A DNA stretch of 64,000 nucleotides from Cordilura impudica (taxonomy: Eukaryota > Arthropoda > Insecta > Diptera > Scathophagidae), in the NCBI GenBank assembly GCA_963682025.1, contig OY821519.1, positions 111,465,764-111,529,763 on the forward strand, given 5' to 3'. Shown here piece by piece: positions 47,488 through 58,960 of this stretch. The notes beneath the pieces are model-generated. The model saw nothing but the letters and a program-made list of their open reading frames with translations, was not told the DNA's origin and did no database searches. The stretch's first letter is position 1. Each line of letters begins with the position of its first letter. A program made the translations under genes and the position numbers.

Positions 47488-47600
47488 GCCCGTATTCATA
47501 ATCAAATTCTAGCAGTTGGCTAACTTTTTTTCATATGAAGATTTCAAAATTTGTATGAAAAAAGTTACCCAACTGCTAGAATTTGATTATGAATACGGGC
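47488..47600. mobile_element. 113-bp near-perfect fold-back MITE
   Basis: Arms of about 43 bp start GCCCGTATTCATAATCAAAT (47488) and end with the inverse at GAATACGGGC (47600). They differ at one base and one T of a T-run, and meet around a short loop. No duplication of flanking bases is obvious. Confidence 0.8.
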
Positions 47601-47689
47601 AAAAGTTTTTATTAAAACTCTTTCTTTACTTATGCATATAAGTTTTAAATATCTCCGTGACAGTGTGTGAATATCTTAATATAAATCTT

Positions 47690-48261
47690 TGGCCACAGCA
47701 AGTCTATGGACAAAGTTTCAGATCCATCGGATGAGGGGAAGTGGGGTTTTAATATCTTCGTGACTGTGCGTGACTATGTCGAAATTGATCTTTCTTTACA
47801 GGAAGTATATCGACCAAGTTTCAGATCGGTCGGATGAGGGTAAATGACATTTAGATCACTCCGTGACTGTGCGAGACCATGCGTGACTGCGCGTGACTAA
47901 GTCAAAGTTAATCTTTTTTTCACAGCAAGTGTATGGACCAAGCTTGAGATCGAAACGGATGAGTGGAAATGACATTTACATCACTCCGTGACTGTGCGTG
48001 ACCATGCGTGACTAAGTCAAAGCTAATTTTTTTTCACAGTAAGTGTATGGATCAAGTTTGAGATCGATCGGAAGAGGGGAAATGATACTTAGATCACTCC
48101 GTGACTGTGCGTGACCACACGTGACTACCCCAAAATTAATCTGTAGACACGACAAGACTATGGGCCAAGTTTCAGATCAATTGGATAAGGGGGAATGGGG
48201 TCCACCCATGGCAGACAGACAGACAGAGAGTATGAGTTAAAAGAAAGACTTTAAAAAATAA
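47690..48261 (+). repeat. 121-124 bp tandem array, locus 2
   Basis: About five units with the same CAAGTGTATGGACCAAGTTT and GTGACTGTGCGTGAC words as 4236-4850. The terminus is the same GACAGACAGAGAGTATGAGT followed by a TTTAAAAA tail. A DINE-like copy starts exactly at its end. Confidence 0.8.
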
Positions 48262-49036
48262 CAAGTAAGAAAATTATAGTCGGTCTAGACCGACTATACG
48301 ATACCCTATACCATGCGTTTAGAAACCCTATCTCTTAGGCCCAACTAACTGGACATAGAAAATAAGCAAAAACCAAATTTGAGTGGGATTTTTATTAATT
48401 TTTTTGGCTGCAGATATTAAAAAGTTCATATCGGATGCTATATCTATATAGGGACTAGGTCCAAAAATGGACCGATCCTGATCATGTTTGGTAAAGTCTC
48501 TTGTATTTTGCAAAAATATATACAAACAAAATTTGAGAAGAATAAGTGCAATATTTTTGTTTTTTAATAGATTTAAGTGAAGATCGGGAAGCAGCTCTGT
48601 ATGGGGTCAAAGGTATCATTTTTGCACTACTCATTAATGGATGTAATGAACGCATACAAACCCAATTTGAGTAAGATTTATATGATAATTTGGATCTTAT
48701 GGCAATTTAAGTCGATTTCATAGGGGCCATTTATATGGGGGCTAGGTCTGAACATGGACCGATTCTCACCAATTTCAACACCGTTCATCCCATTGCCGAT
48801 AGAAGCTTATATACCTAATTTCATCAAAATATGTTCATATTTGCGACCTGCAGTTTGATTACAAGCTTTACATGGACACACAGACGGACGGACGGACGGA
48901 CATTGTTAAATCAACTCAGAAAGTGATTCTGATTCGATCGCTATAATTAAAGATGGGTCTAGGTCAAATATTTTTGGTTGTTACAAACAGCAGCACAAAG
49001 TCATTATACCCAAACCACATAGTGGTATAGGGTATA
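48262..49036 (-). mobile_element. DINE-like repeat type 1
   Basis: Full-length, 775 bp, from CAAGTAAG and the intact palindrome to the hairpin end GGTATA. (GGAC)n is short at about 48885-48901. It abuts the tandem array on the left. Confidence 0.85.
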
Positions 49037-49144
49037 AAAATACTAGTTACGGCCTTTTGCATTTTAGGTGACGATATGTAGTTTTCACGAAATATTACAA
49101 ACCCAGTGTAATACTTAAAAAAATATATTTTTATATAGTTTTGA

Positions 49145-49575
49145 CTATTTTTCTGAGACTCAATTGATATTTTTTGAAATTCAATTCATATTTTCTGAAG
49201 TAAATTTAATAATTTCTGAAATACATTTGATGGTTTCTGAAATACATTTGATATATTTTGAAATACATTAGATAATTGCTGAAATACATTTAAAATTTCT
49301 GAAATACATTTGATGGTTTCTGAAAAACATTTGATAATTTGTTAAATACATTTGATGTTTTCTGAAATACAGTTGATATTTTCTGAAATACATATGATAA
49401 TTTCTGAAATACATTTGATAATTTCTGAAACTCAATTGATGCTTTGTGAAATACAATTGATGTTTTCTGAAAATCAATTAATGTTTTCTGAAACACAATT
49501 GATACTTTCTGAAACACAATTGATACTTTCTGAAATTAAATTGATGTTTTCTGAAATACAATTGGAAAAGGTGTA
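49145..49575 (+). repeat. 21-bp minisatellite (TTTCTGAAATACATTTGATRW), locus 1
   Basis: About 20 units of TTTCTGAAATACATTTGATAA and variants. Because 21 is divisible by three, frames on both strands stay open and translate to heptad-like repeats; these are not genes. The right boundary AATTGGAAAAGGTGTAG recurs at the second locus (58065-58180). Confidence 0.82.
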
Positions 49576-49845
49576 GTAGTTAAAAAAACACCTTAGTTTA
49601 TTTTCGACTTCTTCAAAGTTTTCCTAGTATTTAGCTTTTTAAACTCACAGCACACCTTGCGGTTCTGCTTACTAAAAAGTTCGTCAATAGCAAATATATA
49701 CCTGAATATTAAAAAAAAACAACTCTGTAAGTTTGTGAACATGTTAAACTCACAGCACAACTAGCGGTCAATAGCTTGAATATTTAAAATTAACGAAAAT
49801 GATTTGTGATTTTGCTAAACAGACAGCGAACTCGGCGGTTCTGCT

Positions 49846-49971
49846 TACTAAATACACCAATACACTTACATATACCACACACCGATTTTCCCTTACGCTG
49901 TTTTTGTGATTGTATTGTGAAATCGGATTTAACCCCCCCCCCCCCCCCTGAGCGTATAGATGTTTACACAT
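49846..49971 (-). mobile_element. Partial R4 MITE, with a 16-C tract
   Basis: Matches one half of the 18196-18474 MITE: CACCAATACACTTACATATA, ACGCTGTTTTTGTGATTGTA, and the terminal AGATGTTTACACAT at 49958-49971. A run of 16 C at 49933-49948 replaces the ACCCC of the other copies. Confidence 0.68.
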
Positions 49972-50232
49972 CAAAAAATAAAATTTACGAGTAAGCAACA
50001 ACAATTAAAAGAAGGAAAATGGTCGGATTTGAATTGAGGTATCAAAGGAAACTTATTTACAGGTATCTTCACATTATCAGAGTGCTTGTTTATCACAAGC
50101 ACAAATGAAATTATATTAAAAACTCAACTAATTGAAAATTTAAAGTTAAGAATTTTTGTTTTTTGGAAATTTGTAAGAAAAAATAACCAATTATAAAAAA
50201 AAAAATATTATGGGGGTCCGATTACAGGGGAT

Positions 50233-51074
50233 ATGTGTAAACATTTAGTAATTAAAGATTTTCTTATGGGACTTTTTTAAAATCAAACCGGAAGCGCCAT
50301 CTATGTGTCACTTATAGCAATCAACTGCAGGTGCTCTGCTAATAAAAAAATATTTATTATTATTTATAATTTCAACCAGTTTATTTTTAATTTTTCGGTT
50401 TTTATTATTCAGTTTTCAATTTTCGTTCTACATTTTACTTTTTTTTATTTTTTCATTTTTCGTTTTTTATTTTTTTTTTTTTAATTTTTTATTTTTTATT
50501 TTTCATATATTCAGTTTCTTTTTATTTTTCATTTCTTATTTTCCTTTTTTCATTTTTTATTTCTCATTTTTCATTTTTTATTTTTCATTTTTTATTTCTC
50601 ATTTTTCATTGTTTAATTTTTATTTTTCAATTTTCGTTTTTAATTTTTTATTTTTCATTTTTTGTTTTTCATTTTTCGTTTATCATTTTTCATTTTTTGT
50701 TTTTTGTTTTTTATTTTCATTTTTTATTTGCTTTTTTAATTTTTTTTTTTCCTTCATATTTAATTTTTAATTTTTCATTTTTATTTTTAATTTTTTATTT
50801 TTCACATTTTATTTTCCATTTTTCATTTTTTTATTTTTCATTTTTTATTTTTCATTTTTTATTTTTCATTTTTTATTTTCCTTTTTTTATTTTTCATTTT
50901 TTATTTTTAATTTTTAATTTTTCATTTTCAAACAGGTTATTACATATCATAATTTTTTCACCAATACAATGATAAGTCACACCGATTTTGTCTTACGTCT
51001 TACATGTTACGCTGTTTTTGTGATTGTGTTGTGAATAGAAATTTACCCCCCTGCACGTATAAATGTTTATACAT
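50233..51074 (-). mobile_element. R4 MITE expanded by an internal simple array
   Basis: From ATGTGTAAACATTT (50233) with GAAGCGCCATCTATG near 50290, to the matching end AAATGTTTATACAT (51061-51074) preceded by ACGCTGTTTTTGTGATTGTG. The 842-bp length against 279 bp is due to the array at 50380-50935. Confidence 0.65.
50380..50935 (+). repeat. TTTTTCATTTTTTA-type array inside R4
   Basis: About 550 bp of TTTTTCATTTTT and TTTTTATTTTTCA words. The reverse complement resembles the array in the DINE-like element at 28830-30245. Open frames in it are artefacts. Confidence 0.8.
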
Positions 51075-51169
51075 CAAAATTTTATACTACAGCAGAGAGG
51101 AAATACCCAACTTAGTCTTGAGATGCGAGAGGTAAAAAAGCACTAGGGATCGGTAAGCTAAGTAATAAA

Positions 51170-51940
51170 ATGCTTTTAGAACTACCCATTTTAGCTTTCA
51201 GAATAATTCTTTTAAGTTATAATGCCATCTTACGCCTTGAATGGAAAATTTCTCTCGTAACAATGTTCCCAAGCCAGGCAAGGATAAAACAAAAGTCAAG
51301 TTATATAGACCAATCAACCTTTTATCGAATATGTCTAAACTGTTTAAAAGACTGCTAATGAACTAATTAACCCTAGCCGTAAATTAGAATTACTCTATAC
51401 TAGATCTCAATTTGGCTTCAGAAGTAATCATAGCACCACACAACAGGAATATGTTATTAGAAAGGCTTTTGGGGAATAAAAACACTGCTCTACTCTGTTT
51501 ATTGATGTATCACAAGCATTCGATAAAGTTTGACATAAGGGTTTAATCTATAAAATTAAATACAAGCTTCCAGAAGGCTATATAACTGGTCGTAAGTTCA
51601 CAGTTAAAGAATACACTCATATAATTGCACCACAAGATATACAAGCCGGAGCCCCACAGGCAAATATTCTGGGCCCATTACTATACATACTCTACATTTC
51701 AGGTTTAGCAACAAATGTAAATACTCACACCTTAACATTCTCTGATCATACGGCAATAGTAAGTGTTCATGAGAACTAATCAGAAGTATCTAGAATGTTA
51801 CAAACCCACATTTCTCAACTAGAAAATTGGAATGAACAAAAATACATCCATATCACTTTTACCCTTAGAAGAGAAACATGCCTCCGATACAGATTAATAA
51901 TCATAACATACCCCAATAAACAAACATAAAATAATTCGGA
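51170..51940 (+). pseudogene. Jockey-like LINE reverse transcriptase, degraded
   Basis: Segments in order: FNAIL-like SYNAILRLEWK, KPGKDKTKVKLYRPINLL with SNMSKLFKRLL, a QFGFRSNHSTTQQ-type stretch, and a LFIDVSQAFDKV box near 51500-51530. GAPQANILGPLLYI follows near 51650 (PQGS altered), then TLTFSDHTAIVS where FADDTAI is expected (catalytic Asp pair lost) near 51740. HITFTLRRETCLRYR near 51850-51890 is the usual Jockey thumb segment. Many stops. The 5' and 3' parts are missing. A Jockey-type gag relic at 53503-54287 is on the other strand and is not part of the same copy. Confidence 0.75.
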
Positions 51941-52151
51941 ATTCATTTTGGCCGCCGCTCAGTGGCTGAAAATCGTTTTTCATTGGCCAAAATTCTATAA
52001 CTTTAGAACCGATCAAAATATTTGAGTAAATTTTTTTTAATGGATTTAGTTGAACTAATTTAATTTCATTAAAATTGATTGAGCACTTAAACTTTTGATT
52101 ATTTTTTTTAACTTTTAGCGTGAAATATGGGTATAAAAAAGGTATAATAAA

Positions 52152-52817
52152 CAAGTAAGAAAATTATAGTCGGTCTAGACCGACTATACGATACCCTATA
52201 CCATGCGTTTAGAAACCCTATCTCTTAGGCCCAACTAACTGGACATTGAAAATAAGCAAAAACCAAATTTGAGTGGGATTTTTATTAATTTTTTTGGCTG
52301 CAGATATGAAAAAGTTCATATCAGATGCTATATCTATAAAGGGACTAGGTCCAAAAATGGACCGATCCTGATCATGTTTGGTAAAGTCTCGTGTATTTTG
52401 CAAAAATATGTAGAAACAAAATTTGAGAAGAATCAGTGCAATATTTTTGTTTTTTAATAGATTTAAGTGAAGATCGGGAAGCAGCTCCATATGGGGCCAA
52501 AGGGATCATTTTTGGACTACTCATTAGTGGATGTAATGAACGCATACAAACCCAATTTGGGTAAGATCTATATGACAATTTGGATCTTATGGCAATTTAT
52601 GTCGATTTCATATGGGTAATTTGTATGGGGGCTAGGTCTGAACAAGGATCGATTCTCACCAATTTCAACAGCGCTCATCCCATGGCCGATAAAAGCTTAT
52701 ATACCAAATTTCATCAAAATATATTCATATTTGCGACCTGCAGTTTGATTACAAGCTTTACATGGACACACAGACGGACGGACGGACGGACGGACGGACA
52801 TAGTGGTATAGGGTATA
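52152..52817 (-). mobile_element. DINE-like repeat type 1 with internal deletion
   Basis: From CAAGTAAG with the intact palindrome to GGGTATA. About 130 bp between (GGAC)n (to about 52799) and ATAGTGGTATAGGG are missing. The junction GGACATAGTGG is unique to this copy. Confidence 0.83.
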
Positions 52818-53502
52818 AAAAACTCACCTTACAAAATAAATTGCATCCTCCGTGTATTGATATTCTTACTTACAAATATATAACAGCTATTTCTTTAAGC
52901 AGATATCATTACTGGTATCATTACTAGTAATTGAACAATGACTATTATACGCTATAAAATACCTAAAGCATTTAAACCCATTTAAATTACCGTAATTTGA
53001 AATTTTTTGAGTAATTTCATTAAAATAAAAAAAAATGTTCTACCAATGGGTCTTCACGGGTGGAAAAATATGTATAGTGTTAAAGAGGACGCTCTTTGTC
53101 ACCTTTTTCCGAATGGTATAAGTTTATTGTTCCCTTTTGTTCCATAGAAGTTCTATTCCACTAAAGTTGAAATTTGACACAAATATAGTAGTTAAATGAA
53201 TATATCAGAACATCCTAATGTTAAACGGTAGAGCCGTGACCACTTACAACAACCAAAGACTACAATCCTAGCAACCTTGTAAAAGGGACCGCAGGTCATT
53301 ATCGAGTTGTAACCATTTATTTTGGATAAAAAACAAAAAAATTTCCTTTTTCTGAAATTAAAAAAATAGTTGAGTTTGACAGCATTCCACGCCCATAATT
53401 AGCAATAGCTTAACCTAATTTTTTAGCTACTCTAATTTGGATATATTAGCTACAAAATCGGTGATAATAAAAATTGGACTTTTGGCCAATGAAATCAAAA
53501 TT
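52818..53502. other. No gene recognised
   Basis: Moderately AT-rich sequence. It may include 3' sequence of the gag-bearing element to its right, but nothing identifiable is present. Confidence 0.4.
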
Positions 53503-54287
53503 TCAGCCACAATGCGACGTATCTCTTTGTCGAATTTTTAAGTACTCTTTTATGCAAGGACATCGTGGTTCATCAGCTTTGTGATTAACGTTTTTGTAAA
53601 TAACTGTTCCTACTTTATCAGTTTTATTTAACATGCAAACGACATAAGCATGATTGCCTGAACATGCAGAGGATAAAACATTCCTATTACAATGTTTGGC
53701 ACCATGACCGTACATTGAACATTTTGAGCACTGGGTTGGCCCTTTACTATTCTTTAGAGGACTCCTCGATTTAATAGAAATGCCATAGCAGTATGTTATT
53801 TTCATAATACTATAAAGCCCATCGTCGGCATTTGACCTCTTTGTTTTTGTTTCCTTAACACTTAATGGTATTAAGTTATGTGTGTCTTTAAATTACTCAA
53901 AAATTGTTTGTATCTAGATATGGAAGGCCAAACAGCATTAGTTTAAACTTTTTCTTATCTCCTATATAAAAAGAAGCTTTGATTGTTTAAGTAGATCAAT
54001 GGCAACTTCATATAACGAAATCGATTCCACAATTACTTTTGTTCCCACAGATATTCCTTTATATTGTATTGTTTACCAGTTAAATCCATAACCAGTGCGA
54101 GACTGTCAAAAATGTCTGCAATTATTGGTGGAACCTTAGCTTTAAAAGTTACAGTTTCACCTTCCTCAATAATTGTTGAATTTTCATCGTCATCTAACAA
54201 ACGAAATTTGTTGGCATTTGAGCCAAGAGTTCCGGCTTCTATAAATCTGGGATTATTTGCCCATAATTTTGTGCCTTTACCAGCCAT
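53503..54287 (-). pseudogene. Jockey-type LINE ORF1 (gag-like, zinc knuckles)
   Basis: RNA-binding first-ORF protein. The ATG at 54287 (in CCATGG on the plus strand) starts MAGKGTKLWANNPRF and runs 84 codons to 54033. The frame is broken by stops between 54033 and 53810. It resumes as ISIKSRSPLKNSKGPTQCSK, with the knuckle CSKCSMYGHGAKHC (C-x2-C-x4-H-x4-C) near 53690-53735 and a second Cys/His group ending NHAYVVC, where one Cys is replaced. A GPTQC lead before the first knuckle is typical of Jockey gag proteins. No ORF2 follows on this strand. Confidence 0.72.
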
Positions 54288-54462
54288 GGTAAGTTTTAAA
54301 AATTAATAAATTAAAATATAATTTATTATTTATTTAGTATTATAAAGGCCCCAACACAATAAGGTTATATATGTAGGCCATGTAATTTTACATATGAATA
54401 TTGAGTCTATATTTTATACATATTATTTTAGATTTAAATAGAGTTGTAAATATTTATTTCGA

Positions 54463-54833
54463 CTAGCAGATTCCAGCGCTCGAAATTCGAGTACAATTTC
54501 TGGGAGCTTTATTTTTGAACATAGCCAATTCACAAACCAACACTTATATGGTTTATTATTATTGTGAATGAAGATAAAAAACTCATTAACAAACACATTA
54601 ACAAATTTAATAAAACACACATAGCATATGTATAATTTTATGTATGTGTTAGGAGCAACTTTAAATGCAATTTACTCAAAATAAAGGAAAAATTTAAAAA
54701 TCTATAAATCTGCATAGCGGTTAAAAAGAAATACCTTTCAAATTATATATGCTTAGTTAAAATTGGGATAAAACGGTAGAACAAAACATCAGTCACAAGA
54801 AATCGCCTAGCCTATTAATATTAGAGATTAAGA
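54463..54833 (-). mobile_element. Non-autonomous Helitron, 371 bp
   Basis: Inverted copy of 32685-33057. On the minus strand it starts TCTTAA (54833) after A and ends CTGCTAG (54463) before T, with the CTCGAATTTCGAG stem near the end. Confidence 0.82.
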
Positions 54834-54995
54834 TTTTTTTTATATTTTCAAATTCATGTTCTCTTAGGAGAATATTAATATTATTTAATATTCATCAAAA
54901 ATGTGGTTAGTGTATAAAGTTTGCGCACAGTCGCAAACAGGGAGTTGGGAATTTTCAATAATATATTTATGGGAGAATACGCAATGTCCTATTTT

Positions 54996-55775
54996 TATAC
55001 CCTATACCACTATGTGGTTTGGGTATAATGACTTTGTGCTGCTGTTTGTAACAACCAAAAATATTTGACCGAGACCCATCTTTAATTATACCGATCGAAT
55101 CAGAATCACTTTTTGAGTTGATTTAACAATGTCCGTCCGTCCGTCCGTCCGTCTATGTGTCCATGTAAAGCTTGTAATCAAACTGCAGGTCGCAAATATG
55201 AATATATTTTGATGAAATTTGGTATATAAGCTTTTATCGGCCATGGGATGAACGCTATTGAAATTGGTGAGAATCGGTCCATGTTCGGACCTAGCCCCCA
55301 TACAAATTACCCATATGAAATCGACATAAATTGCCATAAGATCCAAATTGTCATATAGATCTTACTCAAATTGGGTTTGTATGCGTTCATTACATCCACT
55401 AATGAGTAGTCCAAAAATGATCCCTTTGACCCCATATATAGCTGCTTCCCGATCTTCACTTAAATCTATTAAAAAACAAAAATATTGCACTGATTCTTTT
55501 CAAATTTTGTTTGTACATATTTTTGCAAAATACAAGAGACTTTACCAAACATGATCAGGATCGGTCCATTTTTGGACCCAGTCCCTTTATAGATATAGCA
55601 TCCGATATGAACTTTTTCATATCTGCAGCCAAAGAAAAATAATAAAAATCCCACTCAAATTTGGTTTTCGCTTATTTTCAATGTCCAGTTAGTTGGGCCT
55701 AAAAGATAGGGTTTCTAAACGCATGGTATAGGGTATCGTATAGTCGGTCTAGACCGACTATAATTTTCTTACTTG
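54996..55775 (+). mobile_element. DINE-like repeat type 1
   Basis: Full-length, 780 bp, with 5' hairpin, (GTCC)n at about 55131-55153, palindrome near 55740-55760 and CTTG at 55775. It lies about 50 bp beyond the 3' end of the I-like LINE frame. Confidence 0.85.
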
Positions 55776-55828
55776 TTAGTCTTATAAATTTAATAAAATC
55801 AGTTTTTGGTATGTTAAGTACTCTAAAT

Positions 55829-57990
55829 TTAAGTGATATGTTCTTTTGAATTTTTATAATTTAGTTTTTCCATATGGTCTGGATATTGATATGAATATTC
55901 AGTAGATATAATATTTTTCAAAGAATTTTTTGCAAGCTGGTGAACTTTTTCATTTCCACATATATTTATGTGGCTATGGACCCATAGAAACGATATTTTA
56001 TTATTAGGTGGAGAAGTAATTAATATTCTTATTTGTTGAATTATCATATTGTTATTAAATGGATCTTGTAGTCCTTGTAGTGCACTTTTGCTGTCTGATA
56101 TAATTAATATTTCCATAGGAATGTTTGTTAGATGTTCTAGACTTATTTTTATAGCCAATAATTCACTAGTATGTATAGAAGAAAAATTATGGATACGTTT
56201 CGATATTGCAACATTCTCACCATACACTGCAAACCGAGCTCTTTCGTTCATAAAAGAACCATCGGTGAATAAAAGAGTATAATTTAAGTATTTTACATTA
56301 ATTAATTCCAAAAGTTTCTGTTTTGTTTCAAAGGAGGTCACGTTGTGTTTATTTGTATATTTGCACCAAGGTTCTAAAAGAGGGGAAATTCTGTTCTCTA
56401 TGGAATTTATAATAATTTTATATTTTGATATAACTTTGTTGAACTCTTGAAAAGCCGTTACATAAAAAGGGATATATTTGGTATTTTTTGATATAAGTTG
56501 GTTGATTTTCGACATATCAGACATTTTATGGTACAAGGGGTGACTTCGTAATGAAATGGCTTTAAGTGTATATATAAGTAAAAATTTCAATCATCTCAGA
56601 TATAGTGGTGTACATGAAACTATAATTTGCAAGCTTCTAGCTTCTAGCTGGGCTGGGCTTCAAAGGCTCCAATAGATAGTCTTATTCCTGAATTTAAGAT
56701 TGGTTCCAATTTTCTTGAGATTGTTTTGTTTGCAGTTGTATATATTATCGACGCATAGTCTAAAGTTGGAAGTACAATAGAGCCTAATATTGTAAGAGGA
56801 GAGTTTTAGGGTCAGTTCCATATTTAGAGCATCTTAGCATTTTGATGATATTTAGTTTAGAATTAGCCTTAGCCTTAATGTTTTTAATGTGTGCATTAAA
56901 AGTTAGTTTTTTGTTGAAAATTAATCCTAAAAATTTATGCTCATCTACAAATTTAATGTCTTCACCGCAAAGTCTTAGTATAGTGTTATATGAAATCTTA
57001 TTAAAGCGTGTGGAATATCGTCTTACTACAGTTTTTATACCCTATACCACTATGTGGTTTGGGTATAATGACTTTGTGCTGCTGTTTGTAACAACCAAAA
57101 ATATTTGACCTACACCCATCTTTAATTATACCGATCGAATCAGAATCACTATCTGATTCGATTTAACGATGTCCGTCCGTCCGTCCGTCCGTCCGTCCGT
57201 CCGTCCGTCCGTCTGTGTGTCCATGTAAAGCTTGTAATCAAACTGCAGGTCGCAAATATGAACATATTTTGATGAAATTTGGCATTTCATCTTTTATCGG
57301 CCATGGGATGAACGCTATTGAAACTGGTGAGAATCGGTCCATGTTCAGACCTAGCCCCCATACAAATGACCCCTATGAAAGCAACATGTACTGCCATAAG
57401 ATCCAAATTATCAAAGAAATCTTAGTCAAATTGGGTTTATATGTACATATTACATCTATTAATCAGTAGTCCATAAATGATCCCTATTGGACAACTCTTA
57501 GTCATAGGCCCCATATAGAGCTGCTTCCCGATCTTAACTTAAATCTATTAAAAAACAAAAATATTGCACTGATTCTTCTCAAATGTTGTTTGTATATATT
57601 TTTTCAAAGTGTAAGTGACTTTACCAAATATGGTCAGGATCGGTCATTTTTTGGACCTAGTCCCCATATAGACATATCATCCGATATGAACTTTTTCATA
57701 TCTGCAGCCAAAAAAATTAATAAAAATGTCACTCAAATTTGGTTTATGCTTATTTGCTATATCCAATTAGTTGGACCGAAGAGATAGGGTCTCTAAACCA
57801 TGGTATAGGGTATCGTATAGTCGGGCTAGACCGACTATAATTTTCTTACTTGTTTCATCATGAAATCGAAAACCACTAATGTCATTTCAAGATTCAAGTT
57901 TTTTAATAGTTGTTTGGAATTTATTAATTATAGTAGAGATTTTTTTACCAGAACTGGTCATCAGCATACAATAAGGCTTTAGCGTCTTAA
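55829..57990 (-). pseudogene. I-like LINE: RT end and RNase H domain, split by a DINE-like insertion
   Basis: Read right to left. The YADD box (57972-57983) and IINKFQTTIKKLES lie right of the insertion, ending GFRFHDE near 57856. After the insertion (57036-57852) the same protein continues TVVRRYSTRFNK, then FLGLIFNKKLTFNAHIKNIK near 56930. Stops break the next part. From 56590 a 253-codon frame holds the RNase H domain: FTDGSF (first Asp), HTSELLAI (Glu), IISDSKSALQGL (second Asp) and FLWVHSHINICGNEKVHQLA, where the usual Asp of GNEKAD is His. RNase H removes RNA from the hybrid in I, LOA and related clades. The start of ORF2 is missing. Confidence 0.8.
57036..57852 (+). mobile_element. DINE-like repeat type 1, nested in LINE
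   Basis: Full-length, 817 bp, with a long (GTCC)n of about ten units (57171-57211), palindrome variant TAGTCGGGCTAGACCGACTA, and CTTG at 57852. It interrupts the reading frame of an I-like LINE. Confidence 0.87.
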
Positions 57991-58064
57991 TGACAGTTGC
58001 TTAAGATGTCATCTACTGTCATCTTTATTAAAATATTTAATATAAATTAACAAAGAAGATACTT

Positions 58065-58180
58065 TCTAAAATTCAATTGATGTTGTCTGAAATACAAATG
58101 ATACTTTTTGAAATACAGTTGATGTTTTCTGATACCTACTGAAAATCAGTTGATATTTTCTGAAATACAATTGGAAAAGG
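58065..58180 (+). repeat. 21-bp minisatellite, locus 2
   Basis: About five units of the TTCTGAAATACARTTGATRTT type, ending AATTGGAAAAGGTATAG, the same edge as at 49575. Confidence 0.72.
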
Positions 58181-58507
58181 TATAGTCAAACAATAACATA
58201 TATTGTGCAAAACCTGTTATATTGAACAGTCGGAGTCGGCTTTGGGGTTTGAGTCAGATTCGATAGCTCTGATCATCGCCTCCGCAGACCTAGTGTACAC
58301 AAGTCTTAAAGAAAATCTTTAAGGATCTTGAGTCATTAAAGAGCATTTATGTATTATAAAAAAAATATAAATTTTTGTATTAACATGTTTGGCCTTCATA
58401 TAACCTGTCATTTATTTTTAGAGAATTTATTAGGGTTTATTGCAGTCTTATTAGTTATGACTTTTTTATATAATTTTATATATAATTAGTCCACCGGCCT
58501 CGCTTTA
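58181..58507. other. No feature recognised
   Basis: AT-rich sequence between the minisatellite and a DINE-like type 2 fragment. I see nothing in it. Confidence 0.45.
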
Positions 58508-58960
58508 TATACCCTATGCACCATTATGTAGATAGTACATATCAGTTTATTCATCCATCTCTGACTCATCGAAATAAAATCCAAAGACGCCACAAACTAT
58601 ATTGTATATTATTGACCCTTATAAAAGGAGAATTTATTTTGGCGATGTCCGTCCGTCGGTCTATATGTCTGTCTGTTGAAAACATTATCCTGCCAACAAT
58701 AGGTTGAGTGGGTCGCACTACTTAGGCTTAAAATGTTCGCCATAATCAGCAGTAGTTGGTATTGAACTTGGAGCGTCTAGAATACACAGGTTAGGAATGA
58801 TGTACGAAAATGTTAAGATACTCCGATAAAATTTTATAAAAAAAAAACTCAAACTGGAGAAAAATGTTTATATGTAACAGAACATATTGATATGTATATA
58901 TATAGATATGTCTTAGTGATGCATAGACATCACATAAACAAACAAATAAAAATACGATGA
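58508..58960 (+). mobile_element. DINE-like type 2, 5' part
   Basis: TATACCCTATGCACCATTAT start, CCAAAGACGCCACAAACTAT, GCGATGTCCGTCCGTCGGTC, then GGTATTGAACTTGGAGCGTC shared with 44940-44970. The 3' end was not found. Confidence 0.6.

Noticed and set aside
49268..49576. Frames on both strands with heptad-like repeats
   Set aside because: The 21-bp minisatellite unit is a multiple of three, so frames stay open by arithmetic.
50697..50972. 91-codon F-rich frame
   Set aside because: Translation of the TTTTTCATTTT array.
51170..54287. Joining the Jockey RT and the gag-like ORF1 into one element
   Set aside because: They are on opposite strands.
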